64,000 bases of DNA from Vibrio pomeroyi (GTDB lineage Bacteria; Pseudomonadota; Gammaproteobacteria; Enterobacterales; Vibrionaceae). The notes below the pieces were generated by a model. It saw nothing but the letters and a program-made list of their open reading frames with translations. It did not search any database and was not told the DNA's origin. The number at the start of each line of letters is the position of its first letter. The stretch's first letter is position 1. Made by a program: the position numbers and the translations under genes. Shown in pieces: positions 1 to 8,804 of the stretch. The stretch lies in contig CP090855.1 of NCBI GenBank assembly GCA_041879425.1, forward strand, positions 992,001 through 1,056,000, written 5' to 3'.

Positions 1-556
1 CAACCACAGACAAGGTGCCATCTACGGTAAACGACTTATTGTGCATACGGCGGTTTAGGCGCGAAAAATCGCCAAGGAAACTTAGCCACTTACTAAAACC
101 ACGGCGTGTTGGTGTTGGGTTGAAGATTCGGATCTCGACGTTCTGGTGTGCATCAAGTGCCGATAATAGGCCTTCACGCTCATTGAGGTTAATGTCGTCG
201 AGCATGACTCGCACCTTAACACCACGATCAGCTGCGGCTAACAAACGGCTGGCTAGGTACCTGCCCGATTCGTCAGAGTTCCAGATGTAATATTGAATAT
301 CGATGGTGTGTTCTGCACTTTCAACCAACGCTAAACGCTGTGCCAATGCATCCCAACCAGACTCTTGTAAACGAACGGCGGTAGTCGCCTGCTCTGATGA
401 TTGTGGTTGGTATTCATCCACTAAAACCGACAAAGTGCTTGGTCCATAAGAGGTGTACGGTTCTGCGGGGTGGTCGATGCCTTCTGGTAATGAAGAACAG
501 CCGCCCAAAATAGCGGCCAAAACTAAGGTTAAACTGATGCGTTGGAGCACAGGCAT
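1..556 (-). CDS. Phospholipase D superfamily lipoprotein, C-terminal part outside window
   Basis: Reading the minus strand from an ATG at 556 gives an open frame that runs off the left edge (about 185 codons seen). It begins with a lipoprotein signal peptide ending in LGGC (Cys20), so the product should be a membrane-anchored periplasmic or outer-membrane lipoprotein. Residues 172-179 hold an H-x-K-x4-D motif (HNKSFTVD), the first HKD half-site of the phospholipase D fold, preceded by the family-typical IDIQYYIW and VKVRVMLDD strands. This resembles the lipoprotein-type PLD/cardiolipin-synthase-like proteins (YmdC/ClsC relatives). The second HKD motif would lie outside the window, so substrate and activity cannot be judged. 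Confidence 0.85.
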   Translation of the reverse strand, partial: MPVLQRISLTLVLAAILGGCSSLPEGIDHPAEPYTSYGPSTLSVLVDEYQPQSSEQATTAVRLQESGWDALAQRLALVESAEHTIDIQYYIWNSDESGRYLASRLLAAADRGVKVRVMLDDINLNEREGLLSALDAHQNVEIRIFNPTPTRRGFSKWLSFLGDFSRLNRRMHNKSFTVDGTLSVV

Positions 557-762
557 GTGTCTGACTTCCTTTTCACGATGACGTCTTTAGAAACTGTCCT
601 GACAGCTTTTCGACTCACAAGCTGTTCAGGTCTATTCATTGATTATTACTGCTAAAGCCTGAAATTTATAGGTAATTATCCACTATAAATGAAACATCAG
701 TACTCCATCGTGAGCAGCACATCACTAAACCACGCCTTGAAACCTTCATCTTGGTTCTTAAA

Positions 763-1332
763 TTACTGCGCTCTCAGCTGTTCGATACCCAAGCAGTAAA
801 GGCCTAAAGGCTTTCTCACCATCTCAACCGTAATCTCCGTTCTATCTGGATTACAGTTGAGCGCTAGCGCATAGCCATGCAGGTAGTCCACTAGCAAATG
901 AAGGGCGTCTTCGGTTTGCTCTGATGTGAGATTCAACGGGCTCATTACCGCTTCAAAGCGCTCGCTAAACACCTCAACAGGCCCAAGAGATTTCATCGTC
1001 AGCAGGGTTTCGAGCAACCCACGATAGTCATTCAATACCGACAGATAACTCACGCTGAGCTGATAAAGGTTCTCTTGCCACACTTGGTTTTGTTGTGGCT
1101 GCGCAACTTCTCCTACCAAAGACACAGTGATCGATTCCAAGAGAGCATTTTTATTCTTGAAGTAATGATATATCGCCATCGCATCCACGCCGAGCTCCAT
1201 CGCTAACCCTCGAATACTCGGAACTTTGCCACTTTCGCGCATCATGCTTTTGGCCGTATCTAAGATCTTGTCAGCGCTGAGTTGGCTTGATCCACTCTTT
1301 GGTCGACCTCGCTTTTGATCCTTGACAGTCAT
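763..1332 (-). CDS. TetR/AcrR family transcriptional repressor
   Basis: The 189-residue protein has a basic N-terminus, then a TetR-type helix-turn-helix at about residues 22-65 (ADKILDTAK ... VDAMAIYHYFKNKNALLE) and an all-helical ligand-binding C-terminal part with no recognisable ligand signature. The ATG at 1332 has a GAGGTGG ribosome binding site. It is divergent from the reductase-like gene at 1426, and a 15-bp perfect palindrome lies in the gap, so it most likely represses that gene and itself. The inducer is unknown. Confidence 0.9.
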   Translation of the reverse strand: MTVKDQKRGRPKSGSSQLSADKILDTAKSMMRESGKVPSIRGLAMELGVDAMAIYHYFKNKNALLESITVSLVGEVAQPQQNQVWQENLYQLSVSYLSVLNDYRGLLETLLTMKSLGPVEVFSERFEAVMSPLNLTSEQTEDALHLLVDYLHGYALALNCNPDRTEITVEMVRKPLGLYCLGIEQLRAQ

Positions 1333-1354
1333 AACACCACCTCTTAAACTTAAT

Positions 1355-1369
1355 TTCTACACTGTAGAA
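1355..1369. promoter_or_regulatory. Palindromic operator between TetR and reductase genes
   Basis: TTCTACA-C-TGTAGAA is a perfect 7+1+7 inverted repeat in the 93-bp divergent gap between the TetR start (1332) and the reductase start (1426). Its position and symmetry fit a TetR-family operator controlling both directions; binding by the neighbour is inferred. Confidence 0.6.
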
Positions 1370-1425
1370 TATTTTAATTTATTACGGTGTGGTTGCCAAG
1401 TTCCTGTTCAATTTCGGAGTTAAAA

Positions 1426-1959
1426 ATGTCAAATATTGTCTTTATCGGCGCGAGTCTTGATGGTTACATTGCAGACAAACAAGGTGGCCTAGATTGGTTA
1501 CACGCGATCCCAAATCCAGAGAGCGATGACATGGGTTACAACGCCCATACTGATCGCATTGATGCTTTGGTCATGGGCCGTAACACGATGGATATGGTGT
1601 TGAGCTTCGGTATTAATTGGCCTTACAGTAAACCGGTATATGTCCTGAGTAACACCTTGACGGAAGTGCCTAAGGAACTGGAAGGTAAAGTGTTCTTGGT
1701 GAAGGGCGAGCTCACTCAGATCATCAAGGATCTGAACAGCAAAGGCATGAACAACCTTTACATTGATGGTGGCGTCACCATTCAAAACTTCATGAAAGAA
1801 GACCTGATTGACGAGCTAATCATCTCGACGATTCCTGTCGTTCTTGGTGGCGGCTCTCCTTTGTTTGGTGACTTAGTCTCTCCTCTCGACTTTACACTGA
1901 AAGGCGTCACGACTTACCTTGATGAGATTGTACAAACTCACTACTTGCGTAAGCGTTAA
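1426..1959 (+). CDS. Dihydrofolate reductase-like (RibD C-terminal domain) protein
   Basis: The 177-residue product begins MSNIVFIGASLDGYIAD and carries the features of the RibD_C/DHFR-like family: VMGRNTMDMV in the first third, YVLSNTL, and a C-terminal IDGGVTIQNF plus TIPVVLGGGSPLFG. Members bind NAD(P)H; the physiological substrate is usually unknown. I chose the ATG at 1426 because it has a CGGAG ribosome site; an in-frame GTG at 1387 would add 13 residues absent from the family. It is divergent from and probably repressed by the adjacent TetR protein. Confidence 0.85.
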   Translation: MSNIVFIGASLDGYIADKQGGLDWLHAIPNPESDDMGYNAHTDRIDALVMGRNTMDMVLSFGINWPYSKPVYVLSNTLTEVPKELEGKVFLVKGELTQIIKDLNSKGMNNLYIDGGVTIQNFMKEDLIDELIISTIPVVLGGGSPLFGDLVSPLDFTLKGVTTYLDEIVQTHYLRKR

Positions 1960-2097
1960 ACTATCGCTCATATAAAGGGAATGTAACGATCAACATTGAA
2001 AACAGTGTTCACGTTGCATAACCTTTATAGCCCTACCAAAACCTCCCCTAAAGTAGTACCATTTATCGTATCTCATTCTTAATGGTATCTGGGTCTT

Positions 2098-2595
2098 ATG
2101 AAGCTTTTAGTCGATCGCACTGGTGAACAGTTTTTAGAAATTCTGGAAGAGTCGGGAGACAAACTTACGGTTCAATTCATTAGCAATGAAGGCAGTCGAA
2201 AGGGTAAACCGTTCCAAGATAGCTTGAGTGGCTTGTTCCTCACAGGTTGGAAGCCTCGCACGACCTCAACTGCCATTGGCCTAGAACGCTTTAAGCAAGG
2301 CAAGCTGCAAGACCCGAAAGTGAGCTTTGCGCTTCACCAGCTCTACCCGCTAGGCCGAGATGTAAAGTTACCTTCTGGCGATATCGCCACAGTCGCAAGT
2401 TATGCGAATACTCACAGCGATGGCTACTACATGTTTGTGCGCCTAAATGACGAATTGACACGCCTGAAGATGACGCCAGAATGGGAACTGCTCCCTTCTG
2501 TTGTGAGATTAGCGCTGCCTTATTACCCAGCCCCAAGAAGCCAGCAAGAACTCGACAACATTGATAACTTTGATGCTTGGGCTGGCGGGTTTTAA
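2098..2595 (+). CDS. Conserved hypothetical protein, 165 aa
   Basis: I do not recognise this family. The product is a soluble, mixed-charge 165-residue protein without signal peptide, membrane segment or Cys motif. It begins MKLLVDRTGEQFLEI and ends with an acidic/aromatic tail DNFDAWAGGF. The gene stands alone between the reductase-like gene and the monooxygenase-like gene, with a gap of about 138 bp before it, so context gives no function. Confidence 0.7.
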   Translation: MKLLVDRTGEQFLEILEESGDKLTVQFISNEGSRKGKPFQDSLSGLFLTGWKPRTTSTAIGLERFKQGKLQDPKVSFALHQLYPLGRDVKLPSGDIATVASYANTHSDGYYMFVRLNDELTRLKMTPEWELLPSVVRLALPYYPAPRSQQELDNIDNFDAWAGGF

Positions 2596-2632
2596 TATTC
2601 GTCTACCTATGTCCTTTAGACTATAAAACTCA

Positions 2633-2663
2633 AATTATTATCAAATAGTTTTTGATAATAATT
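2633..2663. repeat. AT-rich 13-bp inverted repeat
   Basis: AATTATTATCAAA at 2633-2645 is exactly mirrored by TTTGATAATAATT at 2651-2663 with a 5-nt loop, 38 bp after the stop of the preceding gene. It may be a weak terminator for that gene. The TGATAATAATT arm also resembles half of a Fur box, but a good 7-1-7 match is not present. The rest of the gap up to 2820 shows nothing clear. Confidence 0.45.
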
Positions 2664-2819
2664 CAAACGTAGCGCGGTTTATCGTTTGGAATATTCCTAC
2701 TATTATTTACCCATCGACACAGAGGAGAGCTCAATAAACATAGACCCGCTCTTGAGCTAATAAGCCCTGTGACAAAGAACAACACCATTTCGGTGAACTC
2801 AATAATATAGGTAATGAAC

Positions 2820-3110
2820 ATGACTCAACTGACTATCATCGCAAACATCGTCGCTAACGAAGACAAAATCGAATTGGTTAAAACAGAACTACTAAAGCTG
2901 ATTGATATCACTCGTGCGGAAGAAGGCTGCATCAACTATGACCTTCACCAAGACAATGAAAATCCAGCGCATTTCACTTTCTACGAAAACTGGACGTCTC
3001 GCGAACTTTGGCAAACACACATGGGTAATACTCACCTTGCTGAGTACATGGCTGCAACGGAAGGTAGTGTTGCATCATTCACACTGAATGAGATGACGAA
3101 AATTGGTTAG
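2820..3110 (+). CDS. Putative quinol monooxygenase (ABM domain, YgiN-like)
   Basis: The protein of about 96 residues is a single ABM-type ferredoxin-like domain: ITRAEEGCINYDLHQD, HFTFYENWTSRELWQTHM and a C-terminal FTLNEM strand. Such proteins are dimeric, cofactor-free mono-oxygenases acting on quinols or other aromatic rings; the E. coli relative is YgiN. Two ATGs are possible, 2814 and 2820; the AGG at 2809-2811 is correctly spaced only for 2820. The gene is single and followed by a strong terminator. Confidence 0.85.
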   Translation: MTQLTIIANIVANEDKIELVKTELLKLIDITRAEEGCINYDLHQDNENPAHFTFYENWTSRELWQTHMGNTHLAEYMAATEGSVASFTLNEMTKIG

Positions 3111-3140
3111 TCACTGACTTCACACATTAACAAACAACAA

Positions 3141-3171
3141 AAAGCCCGTTCGGAACACCTGAACGGGCTTT
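3141..3171. terminator. Bidirectional rho-independent terminator
   Basis: AAAGCCCGTTC / GAACGGGCTTT with a 9-nt loop, with A-rich and T-rich flanks, lies between the convergent monooxygenase-like gene and the DAACS symporter gene. Confidence 0.9.
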
Positions 3172-3191
3172 TTCATTGAACTTGGTATTCT

Positions 3192-4472
3192 CTAAGCTGC
3201 GGACTCGCTCAGTGCAGGCTCAAGTACGGTCTTTTGTTGTTTCTGCCATTTATCCACGACCAGTGCAGCAATCATGTCACCTTCTACGTTAACCGCAGTG
3301 CGGAATGTATCTAATGGGCGTTCAATAATCAGCAGAATCGCGATCGCTTCCAGTGGTATACCTGCGGCCAATAACACCAACTGCATGCCAGACATAGATC
3401 CAGATGGCATACCCGGTGCACCCACAGAAGAGACCATCGCCATAATGAAGATCATCACCAAGCCAGAAGTCGTGAGGTCAACACCAAACAGTTGAGCCAA
3501 GAAGATTGCCGCAACACCTTCGAAAAGTGCCGTACCATCCATATTCATAACTGCGCCAAGTGGTAACACCATGCTACTTGTACTTTGCGATACGCCGAGC
3601 TTTTCTTCTGCGCTCTGCATTGCCAGTGGCAAAGTAGCAGAGCTTGATGACGTTGCGAACGCCATCGCCATCGGTGCCGAGATACCTTTAAATAGGGTGC
3701 TAAGACGAATCCCAGTCATCACCTTCGCAATAGTCGGTAAGACAATCGCTCCGTGAATCAAAGTCAGCACAAACACGAGCAAAGCAAACAGTGCCAATTG
3801 CTCAAACAGTGATTCACCACCACGAACGGTAAAATCGAGAACAATGGCGAAAACCGCGAACGGTGCTAAACGAATTATCCAACCAACAATGGTATTGATG
3901 CTCTTGTTCAAGCCATTAAGCACCTCAAAAATCGGGTGTTTTTCTGGCAATGAAGAAAGCAGAGCAATACCCAACATAAATGAGAACACGACAATCGCGA
4001 GCAAGTTACCATTGGTTAACGCCGCTACTGGGTTCACGAGTGCCATACTAAAAAGCTTGCTGGCAATCGCAGCGCCACCTGCCGCATCTTCGCTTATAAG
4101 CTGAACGTCGTCTCCAATCGTAGCAACGCTGGTTAAAGGCTCCCAAGCAGGTAACAGCAGTGAAGCACCCAAGCCCAAAGAGATGGCTATCAACGTCGTG
4201 AAGCTATAGAAAAGCACCGTATTGCGGCCAATTTTCTTCAATCGAGTTATCGAACCAATGCTTGTTATACCTTGCAACAACGAGAATAAAACCACTAACC
4301 CAACGACCATTTTCAGCAAGCTGATATAGGTAGTTTTGCCAAGCATTAAGAACTGATACCACCCCGTTTGGGTAATACCAGAGGTTGAAGCAATAAGTTG
4401 TGCAAAAAGCCATGCAAGCAAAGCAGCTAGCATCAACTGTAGAGGTAAAGAGTGGCGAAGTTTAGTCAACAT
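3192..4472 (-). CDS. DAACS-family dicarboxylate/amino acid:cation symporter
   Basis: A polytopic inner-membrane protein of about 426 residues of the sodium:dicarboxylate symporter (2.A.23) fold. It shows the reentrant-loop serine run AFATSSSSATLPLAM, the cation/substrate site VMNMDGTALFEG and the late helix motif ending RTAVNVEGD. Family members import glutamate, C4-dicarboxylates, serine/threonine or cystine; the sequence alone does not decide which. The ATG at 4472 is preferred; a TTG at 4502 would add ten residues without a better ribosome site. A perfect inverted repeat lies about 40 bp upstream (4513-4540). Confidence 0.9.
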   Translation of the reverse strand: MLTKLRHSLPLQLMLAALLAWLFAQLIASTSGITQTGWYQFLMLGKTTYISLLKMVVGLVVLFSLLQGITSIGSITRLKKIGRNTVLFYSFTTLIAISLGLGASLLLPAWEPLTSVATIGDDVQLISEDAAGGAAIASKLFSMALVNPVAALTNGNLLAIVVFSFMLGIALLSSLPEKHPIFEVLNGLNKSINTIVGWIIRLAPFAVFAIVLDFTVRGGESLFEQLALFALLVFVLTLIHGAIVLPTIAKVMTGIRLSTLFKGISAPMAMAFATSSSSATLPLAMQSAEEKLGVSQSTSSMVLPLGAVMNMDGTALFEGVAAIFLAQLFGVDLTTSGLVMIFIMAMVSSVGAPGMPSGSMSGMQLVLLAAGIPLEAIAILLIIERPLDTFRTAVNVEGDMIAALVVDKWQKQQKTVLEPALSESAA

Positions 4473-4512
4473 AAGGACAATTCCAGTAACCCTGTAGGAC
4501 AATTCAGATACC

Positions 4513-4540
4513 TTTATTAAAGGGAAGAACCTTTAATAAA
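4513..4540. promoter_or_regulatory. Perfect 11-bp inverted repeat upstream of symporter
   Basis: TTTATTAAAGG (4513-4523) and CCTTTAATAAA (4530-4540) are exact reverse complements separated by GAAGAA. It sits 40 bp before the symporter ATG, where an operator or 5' leader hairpin would act. No matching regulator is encoded next to it. Confidence 0.5.
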
Positions 4541-4566
4541 AATATTCCTTGGTAAAGCATGCCTAG

Positions 4567-4607
4567 GAAAAAATAAAGTCCGTTAGATTCAATCTAACGG
4601 ACTTTAT
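4567..4607 (-). terminator. Terminator of the formaldehyde dehydrogenase gene
   Basis: A perfect 17-bp inverted repeat (4573-4589 and 4591-4607) with a single-base centre, followed on the minus strand by a T-rich run. It lies 30 bp after the stop of the frmA-type gene, as a strong intrinsic terminator. The near-zero loop means the RNA hairpin must open its top base pairs. Confidence 0.9.
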
Positions 4608-4636
4608 GAAAACCAGATAAGGTTTAAAATTTAAGG

Positions 4637-5785
4637 CTATTTATCCATGTGTAGAACAGTACGGATAGACTCGCCTTTGTGCATTAGTTCGAATGCTTCG
4701 TTTACGTCTTCAAGACCCATAGTGTGAGTGATGAACTCTTGTAGTCCGAACTCACCCGCCATGTAACGGTTTACGATTTCTGGAAGTTCAGAGCGGCCTT
4801 TAACACCACCGAAAGCAGAACCTCGCCATACACGACCTGTTACTAGTTGGAACGGACGAGTTGAGATCTCTTGACCTGCACCTGCAACACCAATCACAAC
4901 TGATTCACCCCAACCTTTGTGACAACATTCAAGAGCTTGACGCATCACGTTTACGTTACCGATACATTCGAATGAGTAATCAACACCACCGTCTGTCATC
5001 TCAACGATAACGTCTTGGATTGGCTTGTCGTAGTTCATTGGGTTGATGCAGTCAGTCGCGCCAAGTTGTTTTGCTAGCTCGAATTTGCTCTCGTTGATAT
5101 CAACACCGATGATTTTGCTTGCACCAGCCATACGAGCACCGATGATTGCAGAAAGACCGATACCGCCTAGGCCGAATACAGCAACTGTGTCGCCTTTTTC
5201 AACTTTAGCTGTGTTCAGTACCGCACCCATACCAGTGGTTACGCCACAACCTAGAAGACAAACTTCCTCAAGAGGTGCTTCTTTGTTTACTTTCGCTAGT
5301 GAGATTTCAGGAAGTACAGTGTACTCAGAGAAAGTAGAACAACCCATGTAGTGGAAGATTGGCTCACCGTTGATAGAGAAACGGCTTGTGCCGTCTGGCA
5401 TGAGGCCTTTACCTTGAGTTTCACGAACCGCTTGGCAAAGGTTAGTTTTACCAGACTTACAGAATTTACATTCGCCACACTCAGCTGTGTAAAGTGGGAT
5501 AACGTGGTCGCCAACTTCAACACTTGTTACGCCTTCGCCAACCATTTCAACGATACCGCCACCTTCGTGACCAAGAATAGAAGGGAAGATACCTTCTGGA
5601 TCGTCACCTGAAAGAGTGAATGCGTCAGTGTGACAAACACCAGTAGCAACGATACGAACAAGTACTTCGCCAGCCTTTGGCAGTTCAACGTCAACCGTTT
5701 CACGTTTTAGCGGCTCACCTGCTTTCCAAGCGACCATTGCTTTAGATTGGATATGAGTTTGACCAGGTTTGATTTCGATAGTCAT
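4637..5785 (-). CDS. frmA: S-(hydroxymethyl)glutathione dehydrogenase (class III alcohol dehydrogenase)
   Basis: Oxidises S-hydroxymethylglutathione, formed from formaldehyde and glutathione, to S-formylglutathione with NAD+; it can also reduce S-nitrosoglutathione. The 382-residue length is normal. Catalytic-zinc ligands are visible in GVCHTD (Cys51) and GHEGGG (His73), the structural zinc cysteines at about 103, 106, 109 and 117 (ECGECKFCKSGKTNLC), and the NAD-binding GLGGIGLS. The usual partner gene for S-formylglutathione hydrolase is not adjacent. A LysR gene lies upstream on the same strand, with a palindrome in between. Confidence 0.97.
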   Translation of the reverse strand: MTIEIKPGQTHIQSKAMVAWKAGEPLKRETVDVELPKAGEVLVRIVATGVCHTDAFTLSGDDPEGIFPSILGHEGGGIVEMVGEGVTSVEVGDHVIPLYTAECGECKFCKSGKTNLCQAVRETQGKGLMPDGTSRFSINGEPIFHYMGCSTFSEYTVLPEISLAKVNKEAPLEEVCLLGCGVTTGMGAVLNTAKVEKGDTVAVFGLGGIGLSAIIGARMAGASKIIGVDINESKFELAKQLGATDCINPMNYDKPIQDVIVEMTDGGVDYSFECIGNVNVMRQALECCHKGWGESVVIGVAGAGQEISTRPFQLVTGRVWRGSAFGGVKGRSELPEIVNRYMAGEFGLQEFITHTMGLEDVNEAFELMHKGESIRTVLHMDK

Positions 5786-5894
5786 GTGATATTTCCTATA
5801 TTAGTCAGTCAACGTTGAGCTTGTTAGTTATCGCTCTCTCGTTTTGTTGAGGCTAGTATAGGTGCGACCATCCAATTTGATAATCCCATGTTTT

Positions 5895-5925
5895 TGAGAA
5901 TGATTATTACACTTTAGTAATAATC
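5895..5925. promoter_or_regulatory. Inverted repeat upstream of frmA with Fur-like overlap
   Basis: GATTATTAC-n6-GTAATAATC (5902-5925) is a perfect 9-bp inverted repeat about 115 bp upstream of the frmA start. Its left arm overlaps TGAGAAT-G-ATTATTA (5895-5909), which matches the 7-1-7 Fur core TGATAAT-n-ATTATCA at 12 of 14 arm positions. It could bind the LysR protein encoded next door, Fur, or another regulator. Confidence 0.4.
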
Positions 5926-5956
5926 AATAGCAAGATTAACTTCGTCTAACGGTAAA

Positions 5957-6838
5957 TCAAAGGTTTAGCCTAGGCTGAATAAAATCAATAAACGCGGAGA
6001 TACGCTTAGTTACCGATGATGATTTGTAGAATACCGCATTGACTCGCTCTCGATCTGTGTCATTCAGCTTCAAATGTTCCAATACCGGAATCAATCGCCC
6101 TTCAGCAATATCTTGTTGCACCATAAAGCCAGACAAACAAGCGATACCATTACCTGCTAATACCAATTGGCGCACAGTCTCACCGTTGCTTGCTGTGATG
6201 GTTGGTTCTACGAAGTTTTGGTTTGGCAGTGGCCAGTGATTTAACACCTTCGCACCAGTAAAGCCCACCGTCTGATGCGTTGATAACTCATCTGCATTTT
6301 GTGGTATGCCGCGTTTGGCCAGATAGGCAGGTGATGCCAACATATAGAGGAGACTCTTACCTAATGGGCGAGCGTGGAGTGTGGAGTCCGTTAATTTTCC
6401 TATTCGTATAGCGACATCGGTTCGTTTCTCGATTAAATCGACAAACCCTTCATTTGAGGTCAGTTCAAGCTCAATATCAGGATAAGCCTCATTAAACTCA
6501 CCGACTATCGGCACTAACTGGTGGAACACAAATGGGCTAGCGGCATCGACTCGCAAACGTCCTTTTGGTAGTTCACCGCGCGACACAATTTCCTCTTCAG
6601 CGCTCTGGATCATTTGCAGACCTAACCTAACGGAGTCAACAAACTGTCGCCCCTCTTCCGTCAGTTCAACTCGACGAGTGGTTCTATTGAAGAGAGAAAC
6701 ACCCAACTGACTCTCAATTCGACTGACGCTTCGAGAAACGCGAGCCACTTGGATATCGAGCGTCTGCGCCGCTGCAGAAAAGCCACCGCTATCAACAACA
6801 GTAAGCATAATTTCTAAATCATCCGATCGCGTTAACAC
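5957..6838 (-). CDS. LysR-family transcriptional regulator
   Basis: The 293-residue protein has the LysR winged helix-turn-helix at residues 7-65 (GGFSAAAQTLDIQVARVSRS ... LFNRTTRRVELTEEG) and a substrate-binding effector domain of the group that includes many efflux regulators. The start is GTG at 6838 with an AGGAG ribosome site. It is divergent from the MFS transporter gene at 7003 and lies upstream of frmA on the same strand; the divergent transporter is the more likely target. Confidence 0.92.
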   Translation of the reverse strand: MLTRSDDLEIMLTVVDSGGFSAAAQTLDIQVARVSRSVSRIESQLGVSLFNRTTRRVELTEEGRQFVDSVRLGLQMIQSAEEEIVSRGELPKGRLRVDAASPFVFHQLVPIVGEFNEAYPDIELELTSNEGFVDLIEKRTDVAIRIGKLTDSTLHARPLGKSLLYMLASPAYLAKRGIPQNADELSTHQTVGFTGAKVLNHWPLPNQNFVEPTITASNGETVRQLVLAGNGIACLSGFMVQQDIAEGRLIPVLEHLKLNDTDRERVNAVFYKSSSVTKRISAFIDFIQPRLNL

Positions 6839-7002
6839 GGGAATCTCCTAGGCCATTAACAGAACAACTATTGCATTTATAACAAAAGTAATTTGTTAAT
6901 CACACTATTTTTGGCAAAGGATATTTATCTCATAATCCTCGCCAACAAAACGAGCCAGTAAATAGGCTCCACTTTTAAGAATAATCTTTGAGAGAAATAA
7001 TC

Positions 7003-8187
7003 ATGCCTTTAGCTTTACTTGCATTGACGCTCAGCGCCTTTGCCATCGGAACTACAGAATTTGTCATCGTAGGCTTGATTCCTACCATGGCGAGCGATCT
7101 GAATGTATCACTGCCATCAGCGGGATTATTAGTGAGCTTATACGCTCTAGGCGTTGCGATTGGCGCACCAGTACTCACCGCGTTAACGGGAAAATGGAAT
7201 CGTAAAATAGTACTGCTATCCGTGATGTCTCTGTTTGTTGTCGGTAACTTATTGGCATGGCAGGCTCCTGGCTACAACACCTTGATTGCCGCACGTATTC
7301 TCACCGGCCTTGCACACGGTGTATTCTTCTCGATCGGCTCAACCATCGCGACTGGATTGGTGGCCAAAGAGAAAGCGGCAAGTGCGATCGCGATTATGTT
7401 TACCGGTCTAACGGTAGCACTCGTGACTGGCGTACCACTGGGCACTTATATTGGCCAGACTTTTGGCTGGCAAGCGACCTTCTTGATCGTTGCTCTGCTT
7501 GGTCTTATCGCTCTGATCGGCAGTGCGTTATTGGTGCCTAACAACCTTAAACAGCCACCAGCAACGAAGCTTTCTGCTCAATTGAAAGTTCTGACTCAAC
7601 CAAGATTGCTACTGGTTTATGCAATTACCGCACTGGGATACGGCGGCACATTTACCGCGTTTACGTTCCTTGCTCCAATCCTAGAAAATGTGTCTGGTTT
7701 CGACTCAAGCGCAATCAGCCTAATCATGTTGGTCTACGGTGTTTCAGTCGCGGTAGGTAACATCTGGGGCGGTAAGATGGCTGACAAAATGGGGCCAATC
7801 AAAGCGCTGACGGTTATCTTTTCTGGTCTAGCTGCGGTACTGGTTGTGTTTAACTTCACGGCAGTTAACCCTTACGCATCAGTCGCGACAATTTTAGTTT
7901 GGGGTGCTTTTGCCTTCGGTAATGTTCCAGGCTTACAAGTCTACGTGGTTAAGCTAGCAGAGAAATACACGCCAGATGCAGTAGACGTAGCATCAGGCTT
8001 GAACATCGCAGCCTTCAATGTAGGCATCGCACTTGGTTCTTGGGGAGGCGGTATCATTGTCGCAGAGTCAGGCTTAATGAACACTCCTTGGATTGGCGCT
8101 GTGATTGTCTTAGTTGCATTAGCACTGACTCGATTCAGTGGTCTGCTAGACAAGAAACAGACTCAGCAAGTCGCTGCATCTAGCTAG
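7003..8187 (+). CDS. MFS efflux transporter, AraJ/YdhP-like
   Basis: A 12-helix major facilitator protein of about 394 residues. The first helix AFAIGTTEFVIVGLIP and the loop around NRKIVLLSVM are typical of the DHA1 drug/sugar efflux subgroup with AraJ, NepI and YdhP. Substrate is not predictable. The ATG at 7003 is preferred over a TTG at 6988 because of a GAGAG ribosome site. The divergent LysR gene probably controls it; a terminator follows. Confidence 0.88.
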   Translation: MPLALLALTLSAFAIGTTEFVIVGLIPTMASDLNVSLPSAGLLVSLYALGVAIGAPVLTALTGKWNRKIVLLSVMSLFVVGNLLAWQAPGYNTLIAARILTGLAHGVFFSIGSTIATGLVAKEKAASAIAIMFTGLTVALVTGVPLGTYIGQTFGWQATFLIVALLGLIALIGSALLVPNNLKQPPATKLSAQLKVLTQPRLLLVYAITALGYGGTFTAFTFLAPILENVSGFDSSAISLIMLVYGVSVAVGNIWGGKMADKMGPIKALTVIFSGLAAVLVVFNFTAVNPYASVATILVWGAFAFGNVPGLQVYVVKLAEKYTPDAVDVASGLNIAAFNVGIALGSWGGGIIVAESGLMNTPWIGAVIVLVALALTRFSGLLDKKQTQQVAASS

Positions 8188-8197
8188 AATAGAAAAA

Positions 8198-8226
8198 ACA
8201 AAGCCCGAATCTAGGTTTGGGCTTTG
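8198..8226. terminator. Bidirectional terminator
   Basis: ACAAAGCCC / GGGCTTTGT hairpin, with a partly paired inner loop, lies between the convergent MFS gene and the acetyltransferase gene, flanked by A and T runs. Confidence 0.85.
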
Positions 8227-8243
8227 TCTATTTGGTTGCTCTA

Positions 8244-8804
8244 CTATTCATTATCAATTGGCTTCAAAACTCGGCATGGATTACCGACTGCGACCACATT
8301 GTCTGGAATACCTTTGGTCACCACGCTACCCGCACCGATCACACTGTTCTTGCCAATGTTCACGCCGGGGCAAATGATGACACCACCACCAAGCCAAACA
8401 TTGTCGCCAACGTTAATCGGAGTACCGAACTCGACGCCGTCTTCAACTCGGCCTTTCACATCTAATGGATGGCCTGCTGTAAGGATTTGTACATTAGGAC
8501 CAAGCAGCACATTGTCACCAATGGTGACTTCAGCCACATCTAAGATCACGCAGTTAAAGTTGGCGTAGAAGTTCTTGCCCAGCTTGATGTTCGAGCCGTA
8601 ATCACAACGAAATGGAGGTTCTAAATGCGCATTTTCACAGCCCGGAATCAGCTCTTGAGTTGCTGCTTCCCACTCAGGTGTGTCAGGAATACTGTTATTG
8701 AGTCTTTGAAGCACCTTACGACATTCGATACGAGCTGAATAAAGCTCTTTATCCCAAGCCTGATAAGGTTCGCCTGCTAGCATTTTTTGTTTTTCTGTTT
8801 TCAC
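8244..8804 (-). CDS. Maltose/galactoside O-acetyltransferase family protein
   Basis: The 186-residue protein has the N-terminal Mac domain (KTEKQKMLAGEPYQAWD) and a left-handed parallel beta-helix of hexapeptide repeats (IGDNVLLGPNVQILTAGHP, VGDNVWLGGGVIICPG, IGAGSVVTKG). The catalytic His is in TAGHP. The family transfers acetyl from acetyl-CoA to the 6-hydroxyl of glucosides or maltose. A paralogue is at 61162. It is single-gene, ending against a shared terminator. Confidence 0.9.
   Translation of the reverse strand: MKTEKQKMLAGEPYQAWDKELYSARIECRKVLQRLNNSIPDTPEWEAATQELIPGCENAHLEPPFRCDYGSNIKLGKNFYANFNCVILDVAEVTIGDNVLLGPNVQILTAGHPLDVKGRVEDGVEFGTPINVGDNVWLGGGVIICPGVNIGKNSVIGAGSVVTKGIPDNVVAVGNPCRVLKPIDNE

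Noticed and set aside
2902..3087. Second plus-strand frame inside the monooxygenase-like gene
   Set aside because: It is an out-of-frame shadow rich in Thr/Lys/Arg without ribosome site; the overlapping gene has clear family features.
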